64,000 nucleotides of DNA from Microbacteriaceae bacterium (GCA_009780695.1 WQZN01000001.1:124001-188000), one strand, 5' to 3'. Shown: positions 8,599 to 17,019, counted from the stretch's first letter. Made by a program: numbers and translations. The notes: a model not told the origin generated them from the letters alone.

Positions 8599-10029
8599 GT
8601 GATCGGCACCGCGATCGTCGGGGCGGGTGTCGCCGGGCTCGGCATGGGGGCGCGGCTCAAGCGCTCCGGCCGCGACGACTTCCTGATCTTCGAACGGGCC
8701 GGCGGCCTGGGCGGCACCTGGCGGGACAACGTCTACCCGGGCGTCGCGTGCGACATCCCGAGTCAGCTCTATTCGTATTCGTTCCGCACCAAGCCCGACT
8801 GGTCGCGCCGCTTCGCGCCGGGGGCCGAGATCCTCGGCTACCTGCGCGCGACCGCCCGCGCCGAGGGCCTCGACGACCACCTCCGGCTCGACGAGCCGCT
8901 GACCGCGGCGCGCTGGGACGAGGATGCCGCGCTCTGGCACCTCGAGACCCCCCGCGGCAGCTACGAGGCGCGGGCCCTGGTCATGGCGGCGGGGCGGCTC
9001 AGCGAGCCGAGGCTGCCCGACATCCCCGGCCTCGACTCCTTCGCCGGCCGCGCCTTCCACTCCGCCCGCTGGGACCCGCGCCCGCTCGACGGGCTGCGCG
9101 TCGGCATCGTGGGCACCGGCGCGAGCGCGGTGCAGCTGCTGCCCGAGGTCGCGCGGCAGGCGGCGCACGTCACGCTCTTCCAGCGCAGCGCCGCCTGGGT
9201 GCTGCCGCGCGGCGATCGCGCGTTCGCGCCCGGCGAGGCGCAGCCGAGTCGCGCCGAGCTGGATGCCGAGGCCGAGGCCCTGTTCGCCGCGCGTCTCGCG
9301 GGCTCGTCCGAGCTCGGCGCGCTGCGCGCTCGCGCCGAGGCGCACCTGAGTGCGAGCGTCGCGGACCCCGCCCTGCGCGCCGCGCTCACCCCCGACTACG
9401 AGATCGGCTGCAAGCGGGCACTGTTCAGCGACGACTACTTCGCCGCGGTGCAGCGGCCGAACGTGACGCTCGAGGCGAGCGCGTTGACGGGGGTCGAGGG
9501 CGGCGTCGCGGTCGCGGCGTCCGGTGCCCGCCACGAGCTCGACGTGCTGATCTTCGCGACCGGCTTCGAGACGAGCCGCCCGCCGTTCGCGCGCCTCGTC
9601 ACCGGTCGCGACGGCGAGACGCTCGCCGCGCACTGGTCGGAGGGCATGGTCAGTCACGCCTCGACCGTCGTGCACGGCTTCCCGAACCTGTTCGTGCTCG
9701 ACGCCCCCAACGCCGCGCTCGGCCATCACTCCGCCTTCGAGATCATCGAGGCGCAGATCGGCTACGTGCTCGGGGCGCTCGACTTCCTCGATGCGGCGCC
9801 CGCGCCGCTCGAGGTCTCTGCCGAGGCCGAAGCCGCGTACTCGGCCGAGATCGACCGGCTCGCCGGGCGCACCGTGTGGACGCAGGGCGGCTGCTCGAGC
9901 TGGTACCTCGACCCGGCGTCCGGCCGCGTCACCCTGCTGTGGCCCGCCCCGGTCGCCGAGTTCCGCGCGCGCTACGGCGCCTTCGACCCGGCGCCGTTCG
10001 AGCCGGTGCCGGCGGTCGCGCGTGCATAA
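8599..10029 (+). CDS. FAD-dependent monooxygenase with Baeyer-Villiger fingerprint
   Basis: A 476-residue class B flavoprotein monooxygenase. An FAD Rossmann motif (VGAGVAGLG) opens the protein, a second nucleotide motif (VGIVGTGASA) lies near 168-177, and between them the fingerprint FAGRAFHSARWD (148-159) matches the FxGxxxHxxxW(P/D) rule of Baeyer-Villiger monooxygenases. The GTG at 8599 is chosen because the Rossmann fold begins there; the frame is open further upstream through the repeat. The substrate is unknown. The neighbourhood is F420 genes, but nothing shows that it uses F420. Confidence 0.88.
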   Translation: MIGTAIVGAGVAGLGMGARLKRSGRDDFLIFERAGGLGGTWRDNVYPGVACDIPSQLYSYSFRTKPDWSRRFAPGAEILGYLRATARAEGLDDHLRLDEPLTAARWDEDAALWHLETPRGSYEARALVMAAGRLSEPRLPDIPGLDSFAGRAFHSARWDPRPLDGLRVGIVGTGASAVQLLPEVARQAAHVTLFQRSAAWVLPRGDRAFAPGEAQPSRAELDAEAEALFAARLAGSSELGALRARAEAHLSASVADPALRAALTPDYEIGCKRALFSDDYFAAVQRPNVTLEASALTGVEGGVAVAASGARHELDVLIFATGFETSRPPFARLVTGRDGETLAAHWSEGMVSHASTVVHGFPNLFVLDAPNAALGHHSAFEIIEAQIGYVLGALDFLDAAPAPLEVSAEAEAAYSAEIDRLAGRTVWTQGGCSSWYLDPASGRVTLLWPAPVAEFRARYGAFDPAPFEPVPAVARA

Positions 10030-10117
10030 CTCCTGATCGACCGGCCCGGCCAGTTCACACCGACGCGCAGTGGCGGGGCTGACCGGTGCCGGCGCCGGAA
10101 CTCATCAGGAGTTATGC
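10024..10117. terminator. Long-range inverted repeat between convergent genes
   Basis: Perfect 14-base arms (GCATAACTCCTGAT at 10024-10037 and its complement at 10104-10117) lie 66 bases apart. Each arm overlaps the stop codon of one of the two convergent genes. The geometry suits a bidirectional terminator, but the loop is long and there is no T-tract. Confidence 0.5.
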
Positions 10118-10803
10118 GCACCCAGCGCACCCAGCCCGTCGAGCTGAGCGCGCAGCGCCTCGACACCGATGAGCTCGGGCTCGGCACCGAGCAGGGCGAG
10201 GTCACGGTCGCGGACCTCGAGCCACCGGCTGCGCCGCATCCGGAACTCGTTCACCTCCGCCGGCGCGCCCTCGCGCGCGACCCGCTTCGTGCCGCTCGGC
10301 TCGTAGCCGACCTTGCGCGACACCGCGTTCGAGGGGGCGTTGTCGGCGAAGGCGCCCGAGGTGACCTCGTCGGCGCCGAGCACGTCGAAGAGCAGGTGCA
10401 GCATGAGCACCCGCATGCGCGTGCCGATGCCGCGGCCCTGGTGCTCGAGGCCGAGCCACGAGCCGGTCTCGACGGTGCGCAGCGTGCTCCAGTCCGCACC
10501 GCTCGCGCCCTGCGAGCCGACGACCACGCCGTCGACCAGCACCGCGAGCTCGAGCGTGAGGCGCTCGCCGATGCGCTCGCGCGCCGCCCACTGGAACTTC
10601 AGCACGCTGCGGGCGACCTCTTCGGGGGTCCCGCGCGTCCACGGGAAGTAGAACGGCATCGCATCGGGCGCGTGCACCCCGCGCGCCGCGAGCTCGGCGA
10701 GCTGCACGAGCAGGTCGTCGTCGATCCAGCGCAGTTCGAGGTCGCCCGCGCGGGCGCGCACGCCGGCCGCGGGCCAGAGCGAGATGAGGGCGTCGGATGC
10801 CAT
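10105..10803 (-). CDS. GNAT family N-acetyltransferase
   Basis: A 232-residue acetyl-CoA-dependent acetyltransferase of RimJ/RimL style. The acetyl-CoA loop reads HQGRGIGTRMR, preceded by TGSWLGLE, and the late VGYEPSGTKR segment is typical. ATG 10803 is chosen over an in-frame ATG 66 bases upstream, because the extra residues are Arg/Pro-rich and unlike the family. It is the last gene of the minus-strand run that starts with the MOSC gene. The substrate is unknown. Confidence 0.85.
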   Translation of the reverse strand: MASDALISLWPAAGVRARAGDLELRWIDDDLLVQLAELAARGVHAPDAMPFYFPWTRGTPEEVARSVLKFQWAARERIGERLTLELAVLVDGVVVGSQGASGADWSTLRTVETGSWLGLEHQGRGIGTRMRVLMLHLLFDVLGADEVTSGAFADNAPSNAVSRKVGYEPSGTKRVAREGAPAEVNEFRMRRSRWLEVRDRDLALLGAEPELIGVEALRAQLDGLGALGAHNS

Positions 10804-10887
10804 GCCCCAGTGTTGCAGCGCACGCCGCCCCGCCGCACCTGGTCGCGGCCGCCATCTCCGCCCCTCCACGCCGCCCCTGCACGCCCA

Positions 10888-10938
10888 GGCGTCAGTTGAT
10901 GCGGGAACCGGCGTCCCATTCCGGCGTCAACTGACGCC
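10888..10938. repeat. Inverted repeat at the 3' end of the mannosyltransferase gene
   Basis: Twelve-base perfect arms (GGCGTCAGTTGA at 10888-10899, complement at 10927-10938) with a 27-base loop. The left arm contains the stop codon, so the stem forms at the very end of the message and may end transcription or protect the 3' end. Confidence 0.5.
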
Positions 10939-12415
10939 GCGCGAACCCGTCGCCATCGCCGCGACGAGCCCCGCCGCGCCAGAGCCGGGTCGAGAACACC
11001 TCCGAGACCGTCGCGCAGAGGCCGAAGAACGCCGCGACCAGCTGCCCGATGAGTGCCTGCGCCGTGGCGAAGAGCGACCAGTCCATCGCGCTCAGGGCGA
11101 CGGCATCCCCCAGGGGCGCGATCAGGCGCGAGCACCACGCGAGCACCACGATGACGACGGCGTCGAGCTCCTCGTCGGCGCTCACCGCGAGCAGCGCCGA
11201 GGGCAGCGCGGCGTACCATGGCCACTCGAGCGGCAGCAGCAGCAGGATGACGAGCCCGACGATGCTCGCGGCGCGCAGGAACCCCCTCACCGTGCGCACG
11301 AGGAAGCAGCACGCGACGGTGATGACGACGAGCGCGACCGTGATGACGGTCTGCGCGGTGTGCGGCAGGAAGATCGACGCGACGATGCCGGAGACCGACC
11401 ACCCGGGCGCCGGCATCCCCTCCGCGAACAGGCCGTCGAGCGTCGACATCCCGACCCAGTACGGCGCGAACAGCAGGGCCGTCGCCGCCGCCGCGGCCAG
11501 GATTCCCGCGACGAGCTCGCCGATCGTGCGCAGCCACGAACGCCGCCACACGACGAGCGCGACGACGACCAGCAGGCCGAGCGGCAGGGCGCTCGCCTTG
11601 ACGAGCGCGCCCGCCGCGATCGCGAGCACCGCGACGAACGCCCAGCGGCGCACGGTCGCGTAGAGGCCCAGCACGACGAAGAAGATCATGACGGCGTCGT
11701 TGTGGCCGTCGCCGACGAGCTCGATGAGCACGAGCGGGTTCGCGGCGAACAGCACTACGCCGGTCACCCGGCGCTCCGGCGCGATCTCGCCCAGCAGCTT
11801 CCAGATCAGCAGCGCCGTGCCGATCACGGCGGCGAAGGTCGGGGCGTTGATCAGCAGGATGCCGCGCGGGACATCCCCGCCCGACAGCACGAACGCGAGG
11901 CGCTCGATCGCCGTCCACAGCGGCCCGTAGGGCGTGACGCCGTGCACCGGCTGCCAGCCGTTGCGCAGCAGCTCGATGCCGTGGGCCGTGTTGATCACGC
12001 CCGACGACGGGTCGAGGTAGGGGTTCTGCCCCGGGGTCGCGGCGAGGAAGCCGTGGGACAGGTACGAGTACGCGTCGATCGAGAGCGTCGGCGGCAGCAC
12101 GTAGAGCACGACGCCGACGACCGCCGGGATCGCGAACACGGCCCAGGTCAGCCCCGCCGCCGCGAACCGGTTCGCGCGCGCGAACAGCCACGCGGCGAGG
12201 CCGACCACGAGCGTGCCGAGGACCATGACCCGGATCGAGTCGCTGAGCCCGAGGTCGGGGTCGGTGCCCGGGCGCGGCAGGAACGGCGGAGTCTGCGCGT
12301 TCAGGCCGTTGGTCCAGAGCGCGTTCTGGGTCACCCACAGCAGCGCGTAGACCGCGAAGGTCGCGGCCGCGAGGACGGCGAGCTCGACGGCGAGCCACGC
12401 GCGGGATTGCACCAT
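10892..12415 (-). CDS. Polytopic GT-C type mannosyltransferase-like protein
   Basis: About 507 residues with roughly a dozen hydrophobic helices and, in the first extracytoplasmic loop, an acidic motif typical of GT-C enzymes that use polyprenyl-phospho-sugars (SIDAYSYLSHG, then NPYLDPSS). GDGHNDAVM and LLLLPLEWPWY also resemble actinobacterial alpha-mannosyltransferases (MptB/GT87-like), which build lipoglycans at the membrane. AGGAGG lies two bases before ATG 12415 and five before GTG 12412, so either may be the true start. It follows cofC by 28 bases and is probably co-transcribed with it. The exact linkage made is unknown. Confidence 0.75.
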   Translation of the reverse strand: MVQSRAWLAVELAVLAAATFAVYALLWVTQNALWTNGLNAQTPPFLPRPGTDPDLGLSDSIRVMVLGTLVVGLAAWLFARANRFAAAGLTWAVFAIPAVVGVVLYVLPPTLSIDAYSYLSHGFLAATPGQNPYLDPSSGVINTAHGIELLRNGWQPVHGVTPYGPLWTAIERLAFVLSGGDVPRGILLINAPTFAAVIGTALLIWKLLGEIAPERRVTGVVLFAANPLVLIELVGDGHNDAVMIFFVVLGLYATVRRWAFVAVLAIAAGALVKASALPLGLLVVVALVVWRRSWLRTIGELVAGILAAAAATALLFAPYWVGMSTLDGLFAEGMPAPGWSVSGIVASIFLPHTAQTVITVALVVITVACCFLVRTVRGFLRAASIVGLVILLLLPLEWPWYAALPSALLAVSADEELDAVVIVVLAWCSRLIAPLGDAVALSAMDWSLFATAQALIGQLVAAFFGLCATVSEVFSTRLWRGGARRGDGDGFARRQLTPEWDAGSRIN

Positions 12416-12443
12416 TGCCTCCTGGCTTGTTCCTTCGGACAAG

Positions 12444-13073
12444 CTAGCGGAGCGCGGCGAGCACCTGACGCGTGTGCGGGCCCGGTGCGCGGAGCGCATC
12501 GAGGTCGGCCGGGGCGTCGACGTCGCGGCGCAGGCCGGAGTCGGGCGGCAGCTCGAGGGGCGCGAAGCCCGCGGCTTCGTGGGCCGCGGCCGAACCCGCG
12601 CCGAAGTGCGGGGTCGCGTTCTGTCCGGGGGCCAGCGCGATCAGGGTGGTGCCGGTGCCCGCGGCATCCGTCACGAAGGCGAGCGGATGCCGCGCCGCCG
12701 CCGCCAGCGCAGCGGCCAGTTCCTCGGGCCGCAGCTCGGGCAGGTCCCCGAGCAGGGCGGCCCGGTGCGCGTCGGGGTCCGCGGCGCGGGCCGCGCGCAG
12801 CCCGGCCTCGATCGCCGCGTTGAGCCCGTCGCCCGGGTCGGGCACGAAGGTCAGCTCGGCGGCGGTCTCGTCGCCCTCCAGCAGCCCGGGCAGCCCGGGC
12901 TCGTTCGAGACGACGACGACGGATGCCACCCCCGCGGCCCCGCGCACGGCTGCCACGGTGTCCTGCAGGAACGCGAGCGCCAGGGCGTGCCGCGTCGCGT
13001 CGTCGAAACGCTCGGCCAATCGGGACTTCGACCGCGGGGCGCCCTTGAACGGGATGACGACGGCCCAGGTCAC
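12444..13073 (-). CDS. cofC: 2-phospho-L-lactate guanylyltransferase (CofC/FbiD)
   Basis: Activates phospholactate or phosphoenolpyruvate with GTP to give the donor used by FbiA. The 209-residue protein opens with the nucleotidyltransferase motif [14 protein letters not shown] and has [26 protein letters not shown] and the late HFGAGS and [14 protein letters not shown] segments of the family. The GTG at 13073 overlaps the cofE stop (GTGA); the frame continues upstream only through codons belonging to cofE. This overlap makes it translationally coupled to cofE. Confidence 0.93.
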   Translation of the reverse strand: MTWAVVIPFKGAPRSKSRLAERFDDATRHALALAFLQDTVAAVRGAAGVASVVVVSNEPGLPGLLEGDETAAELTFVPDPGDGLNAAIEAGLRAARAADPDAHRAALLGDLPELRPEELAAALAAAARHPLAFVTDAAGTGTTLIALAPGQNATPHFGAGSAAAHEAAGFAPLELPPDSGLRRDVDAPADLDALRAPGPHTRQVLAALR

Positions 13074-14074
13074 AGGGGGAGCTCGGTCTGGTCCGGGGTC
13101 TCGATACGCGGCGCCGCAGGCGGCGCTGCTACTCGACCGGCGGGGTCTGGCGCCGCAGGCGGCGCTGCTACTCGACCGGCGGAGAAGGGGTCGGCCGGGC
13201 GGCCCGCCGCCGCGTCGGCGTAGCCCGCGGCGTACGCCTCGTCGGTGCCGAGCCGGAACATGTCCGTCGGCCCGGTGCGGGGCAGGGTGCGGGCGCCGGG
13301 GGTGTCGATGTCGTCGGTGACGAGGCGCGACATCCCGCGCACGACCGCCACGGGCCGCCCCGATGCCTTGCCCTTCACGAGGTCGCCGAGCGCGGCGAGC
13401 TCGTCCGCGACGACGGGCACGGTCACGGCGAGCGTGCGGCCCTGGCTGTCGGTCGACCCGCGCAGGTCGTCGACGACATGCAGGCCGGCCGCGCCGATCG
13501 CCACGTCGGTCTGGCCGATGCGCCATGCGCGGCCGAGGGTGTCCGAGACGATCACGCCGAGGCGCACGCCGAAGCGGGTGCGCAGCGCCGCGGCGAGCGC
13601 GCGGGCCGAGGCGTCCGGGTCCTCGGGCAGGATCAGCACCGTGCCGTCGGGGGTGTTCGAGGCATCCACGCCCGCGGCCGCGCCGACGACGCCGAGCCGG
13701 TTCTCGACGATGCGCGTCACGCCGCCCTCGTAGGCGCGGGTCGCGACGACGCGCACGGTCTCGGCCGTGATCGCGTCCTCGCGGTCGTCGGCGTGCAGCA
13801 CGCGCCCCTCGGCCTTCGAGACGATCTTGCTGGTCACGACCAGGATGTCGCCGTCGAGGATGTCCGAGCCGTCGGCCTCGAGCGCCGCGCCGATCAGCGC
13901 CGCAAGGTCGGCGCCCGGGGCCACCTCGGGAATGCCGGCCAGGGCCCAGGCGGAGACGGCGTCGGGTCTCGATACGCGGCCTCGCTGGCGCTCGGCTGCT
14001 ACTCGACCGGCGGGGGACGGTTCGCCGGCGCCGACTGCTACTCGACCAGCGGGGGGTGCCTCGGCGTCGCGCAT
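13070..14074 (-). CDS. cofE: F420-0:gamma-glutamyl ligase (CofE), single-domain
   Basis: Adds gamma-linked glutamates to F420-0. The CofE core runs from about residue 45 ([16 protein letters not shown]) through [32 protein letters not shown] and [22 protein letters not shown] to TRTGPTDMF-like sequence. At 334 residues it lacks the C-terminal nitroreductase-like domain of mycobacterial FbiB. Both ends carry extra sequence encoded by REP-like repeats: two PAGRVA peptides before the core and two [11 protein letters not shown] blocks near the end. ATG 14074 shares its A with the upstream TGA. With a start closer to the core, part of the N-terminal repeat would be untranslated. Confidence 0.9.
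   Translation of the reverse strand: MRDAEAPPAGRVAVGAGEPSPAGRVAAERQRGRVSRPDAVSAWALAGIPEVAPGADLAALIGAALEADGSDILDGDILVVTSKIVSKAEGRVLHADDREDAITAETVRVVATRAYEGGVTRIVENRLGVVGAAAGVDASNTPDGTVLILPEDPDASARALAAALRTRFGVRLGVIVSDTLGRAWRIGQTDVAIGAAGLHVVDDLRGSTDSQGRTLAVTVPVVADELAALGDLVKGKASGRPVAVVRGMSRLVTDDIDTPGARTLPRTGPTDMFRLGTDEAYAAGYADAAAGRPADPFSAGRVAAPPAAPDPAGRVAAPPAAPRIETPDQTELPL
13097..13143. repeat. REP-like element inside cofE 3' end, copy 2
   Basis: It begins GGTCTCGATACGCGGCG and ends CTGCTACTCGACCGGCGG, with an internal GGCGCCGCAGGCGGCGC hairpin. It is read in frame by cofE and gives an [11 protein letters not shown] peptide. Confidence 0.85.
13145..13182. repeat. REP-like element inside cofE 3' end, copy 3
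   Basis: A second, left-truncated unit directly after copy 2, with the same GGCGCCGCAGGCGGCGC centre and CTACTCGACCGGCGG end. It gives another [11 protein letters not shown] peptide in the same frame. Confidence 0.85.
13965..14013. repeat. REP-like element inside cofE 5' end, copy 4
   Basis: It begins GGTCTCGATACGCGG and ends GCTACTCGACCGGCGG. It matches the 8541 copy at nearly every base and lies in the N-terminal coding part of cofE in the AGRVA frame. Confidence 0.85.
14024..14052. repeat. REP-like element inside cofE 5' end, copy 5 (partial)
   Basis: Only the right half is present (GACTGCTACTCGACCAGCGG). It lies within the first 20 codons of cofE and is again read as AGRVA. Confidence 0.75.
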
Positions 14075-15072
14075 CAGAACCTCACCTTCGGAAGGACCTC
14101 TCGGCCGAACACGTCGATCCACTCGCGCTGGTTCCGGCCGACGTTGTGCAGATAGACCCGATCGAAGCCGAGGTCGACGTACTGCTGGATCGCGGCGCGG
14201 TGCACGTCGGGGTCGGCCGAGATGAGCACCTGGCCCTCGAAGTCCTCGGGGCGCACCGAGCGGGCGAACTGCGCGAACTCGTACGGGCTGCGGATGTCGG
14301 TCTTGGGGAACCGCATGCCGCCGTTCGGCCACTCGGTGAGGGCGTTCTCGAGCGCCTCCTGCTCCGTGGCGGCCCAGGACAGGTGCAGCTGCAGGACCTT
14401 CGGCGCGGCATCCGCCCGCCGCCCCGACTCGCGCTGCCCCTCGGCGAACCGCTCGAGCAGGTTCGCGAGCCGGTCGACGGGCGCGCCGACCGTGATGAGG
14501 CCGTCGGCGACCTTGCCGGCGCGGCGCGCAGTGACCGGGCCGGCCGTCGCGATCAGGATCTCGGGCGCGACCTCGGGCATCGTCCACAGCCTGGTGGTCT
14601 CGAGCTTGAAGTAGCGGCCGTCGAATTTCACATCCCTGTGTCGGATGCCGGAGGCGAACAACCGCTGGATGATCTCCACCGCCTCGAACATGCGGTCGAT
14701 GCGCTCGGGCGCCTCGGGCCAGTACTGGCCGACGACGTGCTCGGAGAGCGCCTCGCCCGAGCCGATGCCGAGCCAGTGCCGGCCGGGGTACATCGCGCCG
14801 AGGGTCGCGCTCGCCTGTGCGACGACGGCCGGGTGCAGACGGAAGGTCGGTGCCGTGACGCCGGGCCCGAAGTCGCCGACGGTGCGTTCGGCGACGGCGG
14901 TCAGCACGTTCCACACGAAGGGCGACTCGCCCTGCTGCGGCACCCACGGCTGGAAGTGGTCGGAGGCCATGACGCCCGAGAACCCGCGGGACTCGGCGTA
15001 GGCCGCGAGCTCGACCGCCTCGGCCGGCGCCAGCTGCTCGAGCGCGGCGGAGAAACCGATGCGCGCCGTCAT
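14074..15072 (-). CDS. F420-dependent LLM-class oxidoreductase, FGD-like
   Basis: A 332-residue luciferase-like TIM barrel close to F420-dependent glucose-6-phosphate dehydrogenase. H39 and W43 (SDHFQPW) and E107 (GSGEAL) match the catalytic His, Trp and Glu that I remember for mycobacterial FGD1, and [23 protein letters not shown] and [12 protein letters not shown] follow that family. It may reduce F420 with a sugar phosphate, but the sugar-phosphate pocket cannot be verified by eye. It lies inside the cofE operon: the ATG overlaps the MOSC stop by four bases and its TGA shares a base with the cofE ATG. Co-expression with F420 synthesis is therefore likely. Confidence 0.85.
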   Translation of the reverse strand: MTARIGFSAALEQLAPAEAVELAAYAESRGFSGVMASDHFQPWVPQQGESPFVWNVLTAVAERTVGDFGPGVTAPTFRLHPAVVAQASATLGAMYPGRHWLGIGSGEALSEHVVGQYWPEAPERIDRMFEAVEIIQRLFASGIRHRDVKFDGRYFKLETTRLWTMPEVAPEILIATAGPVTARRAGKVADGLITVGAPVDRLANLLERFAEGQRESGRRADAAPKVLQLHLSWAATEQEALENALTEWPNGGMRFPKTDIRSPYEFAQFARSVRPEDFEGQVLISADPDVHRAAIQQYVDLGFDRVYLHNVGRNQREWIDVFGREVLPKVRF

Positions 15073-15701
15073 CGGGCGCCCACGAGCGCCGCGATCTCGG
15101 GGTGCAGGGTCTCGACCGGCTGGTGCTCGGCGAGGATGCGGGCATAGTCGTAGGCCTCGCCGCGGCGCCCCGTGGCGAAGAAGCGGTCGACGGTGATGCC
15201 GTGGCCCGGCTTGTGCTCGATCGCGATCGGGTCGCCGGCGGTCAGGTGGCCGCGCTCGACCACCCGGAAATAGGCGCCGGTGCGGCCCGCATCCGTGAAG
15301 CGCTTCACCCACTGCGGCTCGCCCATGCGCCGCTGGAAGGTCGCGCACGGCGTGCGCGGCGCGGTCACCTCGAGCAGCACGCTGCCGATGCGCCAGCGCT
15401 CGCCGATCTCGGCCGAGCTGACCGCGATGCCCTGCGTGCGCAGATTCTCACCGAAGAGGCCGGGCGGGATGTCACGGCCGAGCTGCTCGGCCCACCAGTC
15501 CGCGTCCTCCTGGGCATAGGCGTACACCGCCTGGAAGAGCCCGCCGTGGTTCTTGCGGTCGGCCTGCACGTCGCCGTAGACGCCGTAGTCGTAGACCTTG
15601 AGCGCGTCGCCCACCGGGCGCTTGTCGATCGCGGTCACGCCGACGGTGCCCGGGTCGGGCAGCAGCGTCTCGACACGGCACAGGGCGAGCAGAGTGGCCA
15701 T
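15069..15701 (-). CDS. MOSC domain protein (YiiM-like)
   Basis: A 210-residue MOSC-domain protein. The family binds or transfers sulfur or molybdenum-cofactor groups through a conserved Cys, here in [34 protein letters not shown] and [10 protein letters not shown] are typical of the YiiM group. It is the first gene of the F420 operon. ATG 15701 is preceded by GGAG at short spacing and by AAGAAT six bases upstream, so it may be leaderless. The actual substrate is unknown. Confidence 0.85.
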   Translation of the reverse strand: MATLLALCRVETLLPDPGTVGVTAIDKRPVGDALKVYDYGVYGDVQADRKNHGGLFQAVYAYAQEDADWWAEQLGRDIPPGLFGENLRTQGIAVSSAEIGERWRIGSVLLEVTAPRTPCATFQRRMGEPQWVKRFTDAGRTGAYFRVVERGHLTAGDPIAIEHKPGHGITVDRFFATGRRGEAYDYARILAEHQPVETLHPEIAALVGAR

Positions 15702-15732
15702 GTCTCCATTCTTGTGCCCGGACGTCCGGGCG

Positions 15733-15794
15733 ATGTGCCCAGGTGTCGCAGTTGTGCCCGGACGTCCGGGCACAACTGCGACACCTGGGCACAT
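15733..15794. repeat. 62-bp perfect palindrome without loop
   Basis: The two 31-base halves are exactly complementary with no spacer, centred on GAC|GTC at 15763/15764. The core GCCCGGACGTCCGGGC is also repeated just outside, at 15717-15732. It lies between the MOSC start and the stop of the small membrane protein gene, both on the minus strand, so it may serve as terminator for the latter. Confidence 0.85.
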
Positions 15795-15815
15795 TCGGGG
15801 CCGCGGAGGTCGCGG

Positions 15816-16067
15816 CTATGGCGCGTGGGTGACCGGAGGGTTCGGGATCAGCGTCGTGCCCGGGTCGTAGAGGCCGCCAGGCCCCGTCGAATAGACCGGT
15901 GTCGGCACGACGTGGGGGAAGGCTTGCGGCGTGAAGTGCCAGTAGATGAGCCCCGCCACGGCGACGAGCGCCAGGCATCCCGCGAGCAGCGACAGCCACC
16001 ACGCCGCGCCCTGTCCGCCCGACCGCGCCCGTGCCCCCGCACGTGCACCCCGATGTGCCCCCGCCAT
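15816..16067 (-). CDS. Small single-pass membrane protein, unknown function
   Basis: An 83-residue protein with a basic, Gly/Arg-rich N-terminus, one membrane helix (WWLSLLAGCLALVAVAGLIY) and a short Pro-rich extracytoplasmic tail. I do not recognise a family. ATG 16067 fits a leaderless start: CATACT lies seven bases upstream. It stands alone between xth (divergent) and the palindrome before the MOSC gene. Confidence 0.6.
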   Translation of the reverse strand: MAGAHRGARAGARARSGGQGAAWWLSLLAGCLALVAVAGLIYWHFTPQAFPHVVPTPVYSTGPGGLYDPGTTLIPNPPVTHAP

Positions 16068-16093
16068 GCCGGACAGTATGTCAGGCCGGCCTC

Positions 16094-16126
16094 GGTCTCC
16101 ATTCGCTTCGCTCAGTCGACCAGCGG
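16094..16126. repeat. REP-like element, copy 6, with half copy at 16140-16155
   Basis: GGTCTC...GTCGACCAGCGG is a shortened relative of the REP-like units at 8.5 and 13-14 kb. The 16 bases CTCAGTCGACCAGCGG are repeated directly at 16140-16155. Both lie between the small membrane protein gene and xth. Confidence 0.65.
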
Positions 16127-16176
16127 ATGGCTCACACGGCTCAGTCGACCAGCGGGCACGCCAATACAGTGGAGGC

Positions 16177-17019
16177 ATGCGCGTCGCGACCTGGAACGTC
16201 AACTCGATCCGCACCCGCTACGGCCGCGTCGTCGATTGGATGCTGCGCGAGGACATCGACGTGCTCGCCATGCAGGAGATCAAGTGCAAGCCCGAGCAGT
16301 TCCCGCGCGCAGCGTTCGAGGAGGCGGGCTACGAGCTCGCGATCCACGGGCTCAACCAGTGGAACGGCGTCGCGATCGCGAGCCGCTTCCCGCTCGAGGA
16401 CGTCCAGGCGAGCTTCCCCGGCCAGCCCGGCTTCCTCAAGGGCGCGGAGGGCCCCGACCAGCCGCTCGAGGCCCGCGCGCTCGGCGCCACGGTGGAGGGC
16501 ATCCGCCTGTGGTCGCTCTACGTGCCCAACGGGCGCGCGCTCGGCGACCCGCACTACGACTACAAGCTCGACTGGCTCGCCACGCTCGCGCACGACACGC
16601 AGGCGTGGCTCGCCGACGACCCCGAGCTGCCGCTCGCCCTCATGGGCGACTGGAACGTCGCGCCCCTCGACTCGGACGTCGGCGACCCGAGCTTCGTGCA
16701 GGGCGTCTCGACGCACGTGTCGCCGCAGGAACGCAGCGCCTTCGAGGCCTTCGAGAAGCTCGGCATGGCGGATGTCGTGCGCCCGGTCGTCCCGACCGGC
16801 TTCACCTTCTGGGACTACAAGCAGCTGCGCTTCCCCCGCGACGAGGGCATGCGCATCGACTTCATCCTGGGCTCCCCGGCGTTCGCGGAGCTCGTGACGG
16901 ATGCCTCGATCCACCGCGACGAGCGAAAGGGCGACGCGCCGTCGGACCACGTCCCGGTCGTCGTCGACCTCGACACCGGCGACGACGAGGGCGACTACGA
17001 CCGCCCGATGGTGTTCTAG
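16177..17019 (+). CDS. xth: Exodeoxyribonuclease III family AP endonuclease
   Basis: A 280-residue base-excision-repair nuclease that cuts abasic sites and removes 3' blocks. The EEP-fold motifs are all present: WNVNSIRTR, QEIKCKPEQFP, YVPNGRALGDPHYDYK, GDWNVAPLDSDV, and the C-terminal MRIDFILGS and SDHVPVVVD. GGAGG lies two bases before the ATG at 16177, where the fold starts; the frame is open upstream but through repeat sequence. The length fits the family. Confidence 0.95.
   Translation: MRVATWNVNSIRTRYGRVVDWMLREDIDVLAMQEIKCKPEQFPRAAFEEAGYELAIHGLNQWNGVAIASRFPLEDVQASFPGQPGFLKGAEGPDQPLEARALGATVEGIRLWSLYVPNGRALGDPHYDYKLDWLATLAHDTQAWLADDPELPLALMGDWNVAPLDSDVGDPSFVQGVSTHVSPQERSAFEAFEKLGMADVVRPVVPTGFTFWDYKQLRFPRDEGMRIDFILGSPAFAELVTDASIHRDERKGDAPSDHVPVVVDLDTGDDEGDYDRPMVF

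Noticed and set aside
10784-12823. Very long open frame on the plus strand (679 codons), antisense to the mannosyltransferase gene
   Set aside because: Its product is Arg/Asp/His-rich low-complexity sequence with no family resemblance, as expected for a frame opposite a high-G+C gene. The minus strand encodes a convincing membrane enzyme.
13097-14052. CRISPR array from the repeated units around 13-14 kb
   Set aside because: The units are few, not evenly spaced and lie in coding sequence. No spacer pattern or cas gene is present anywhere in the window.
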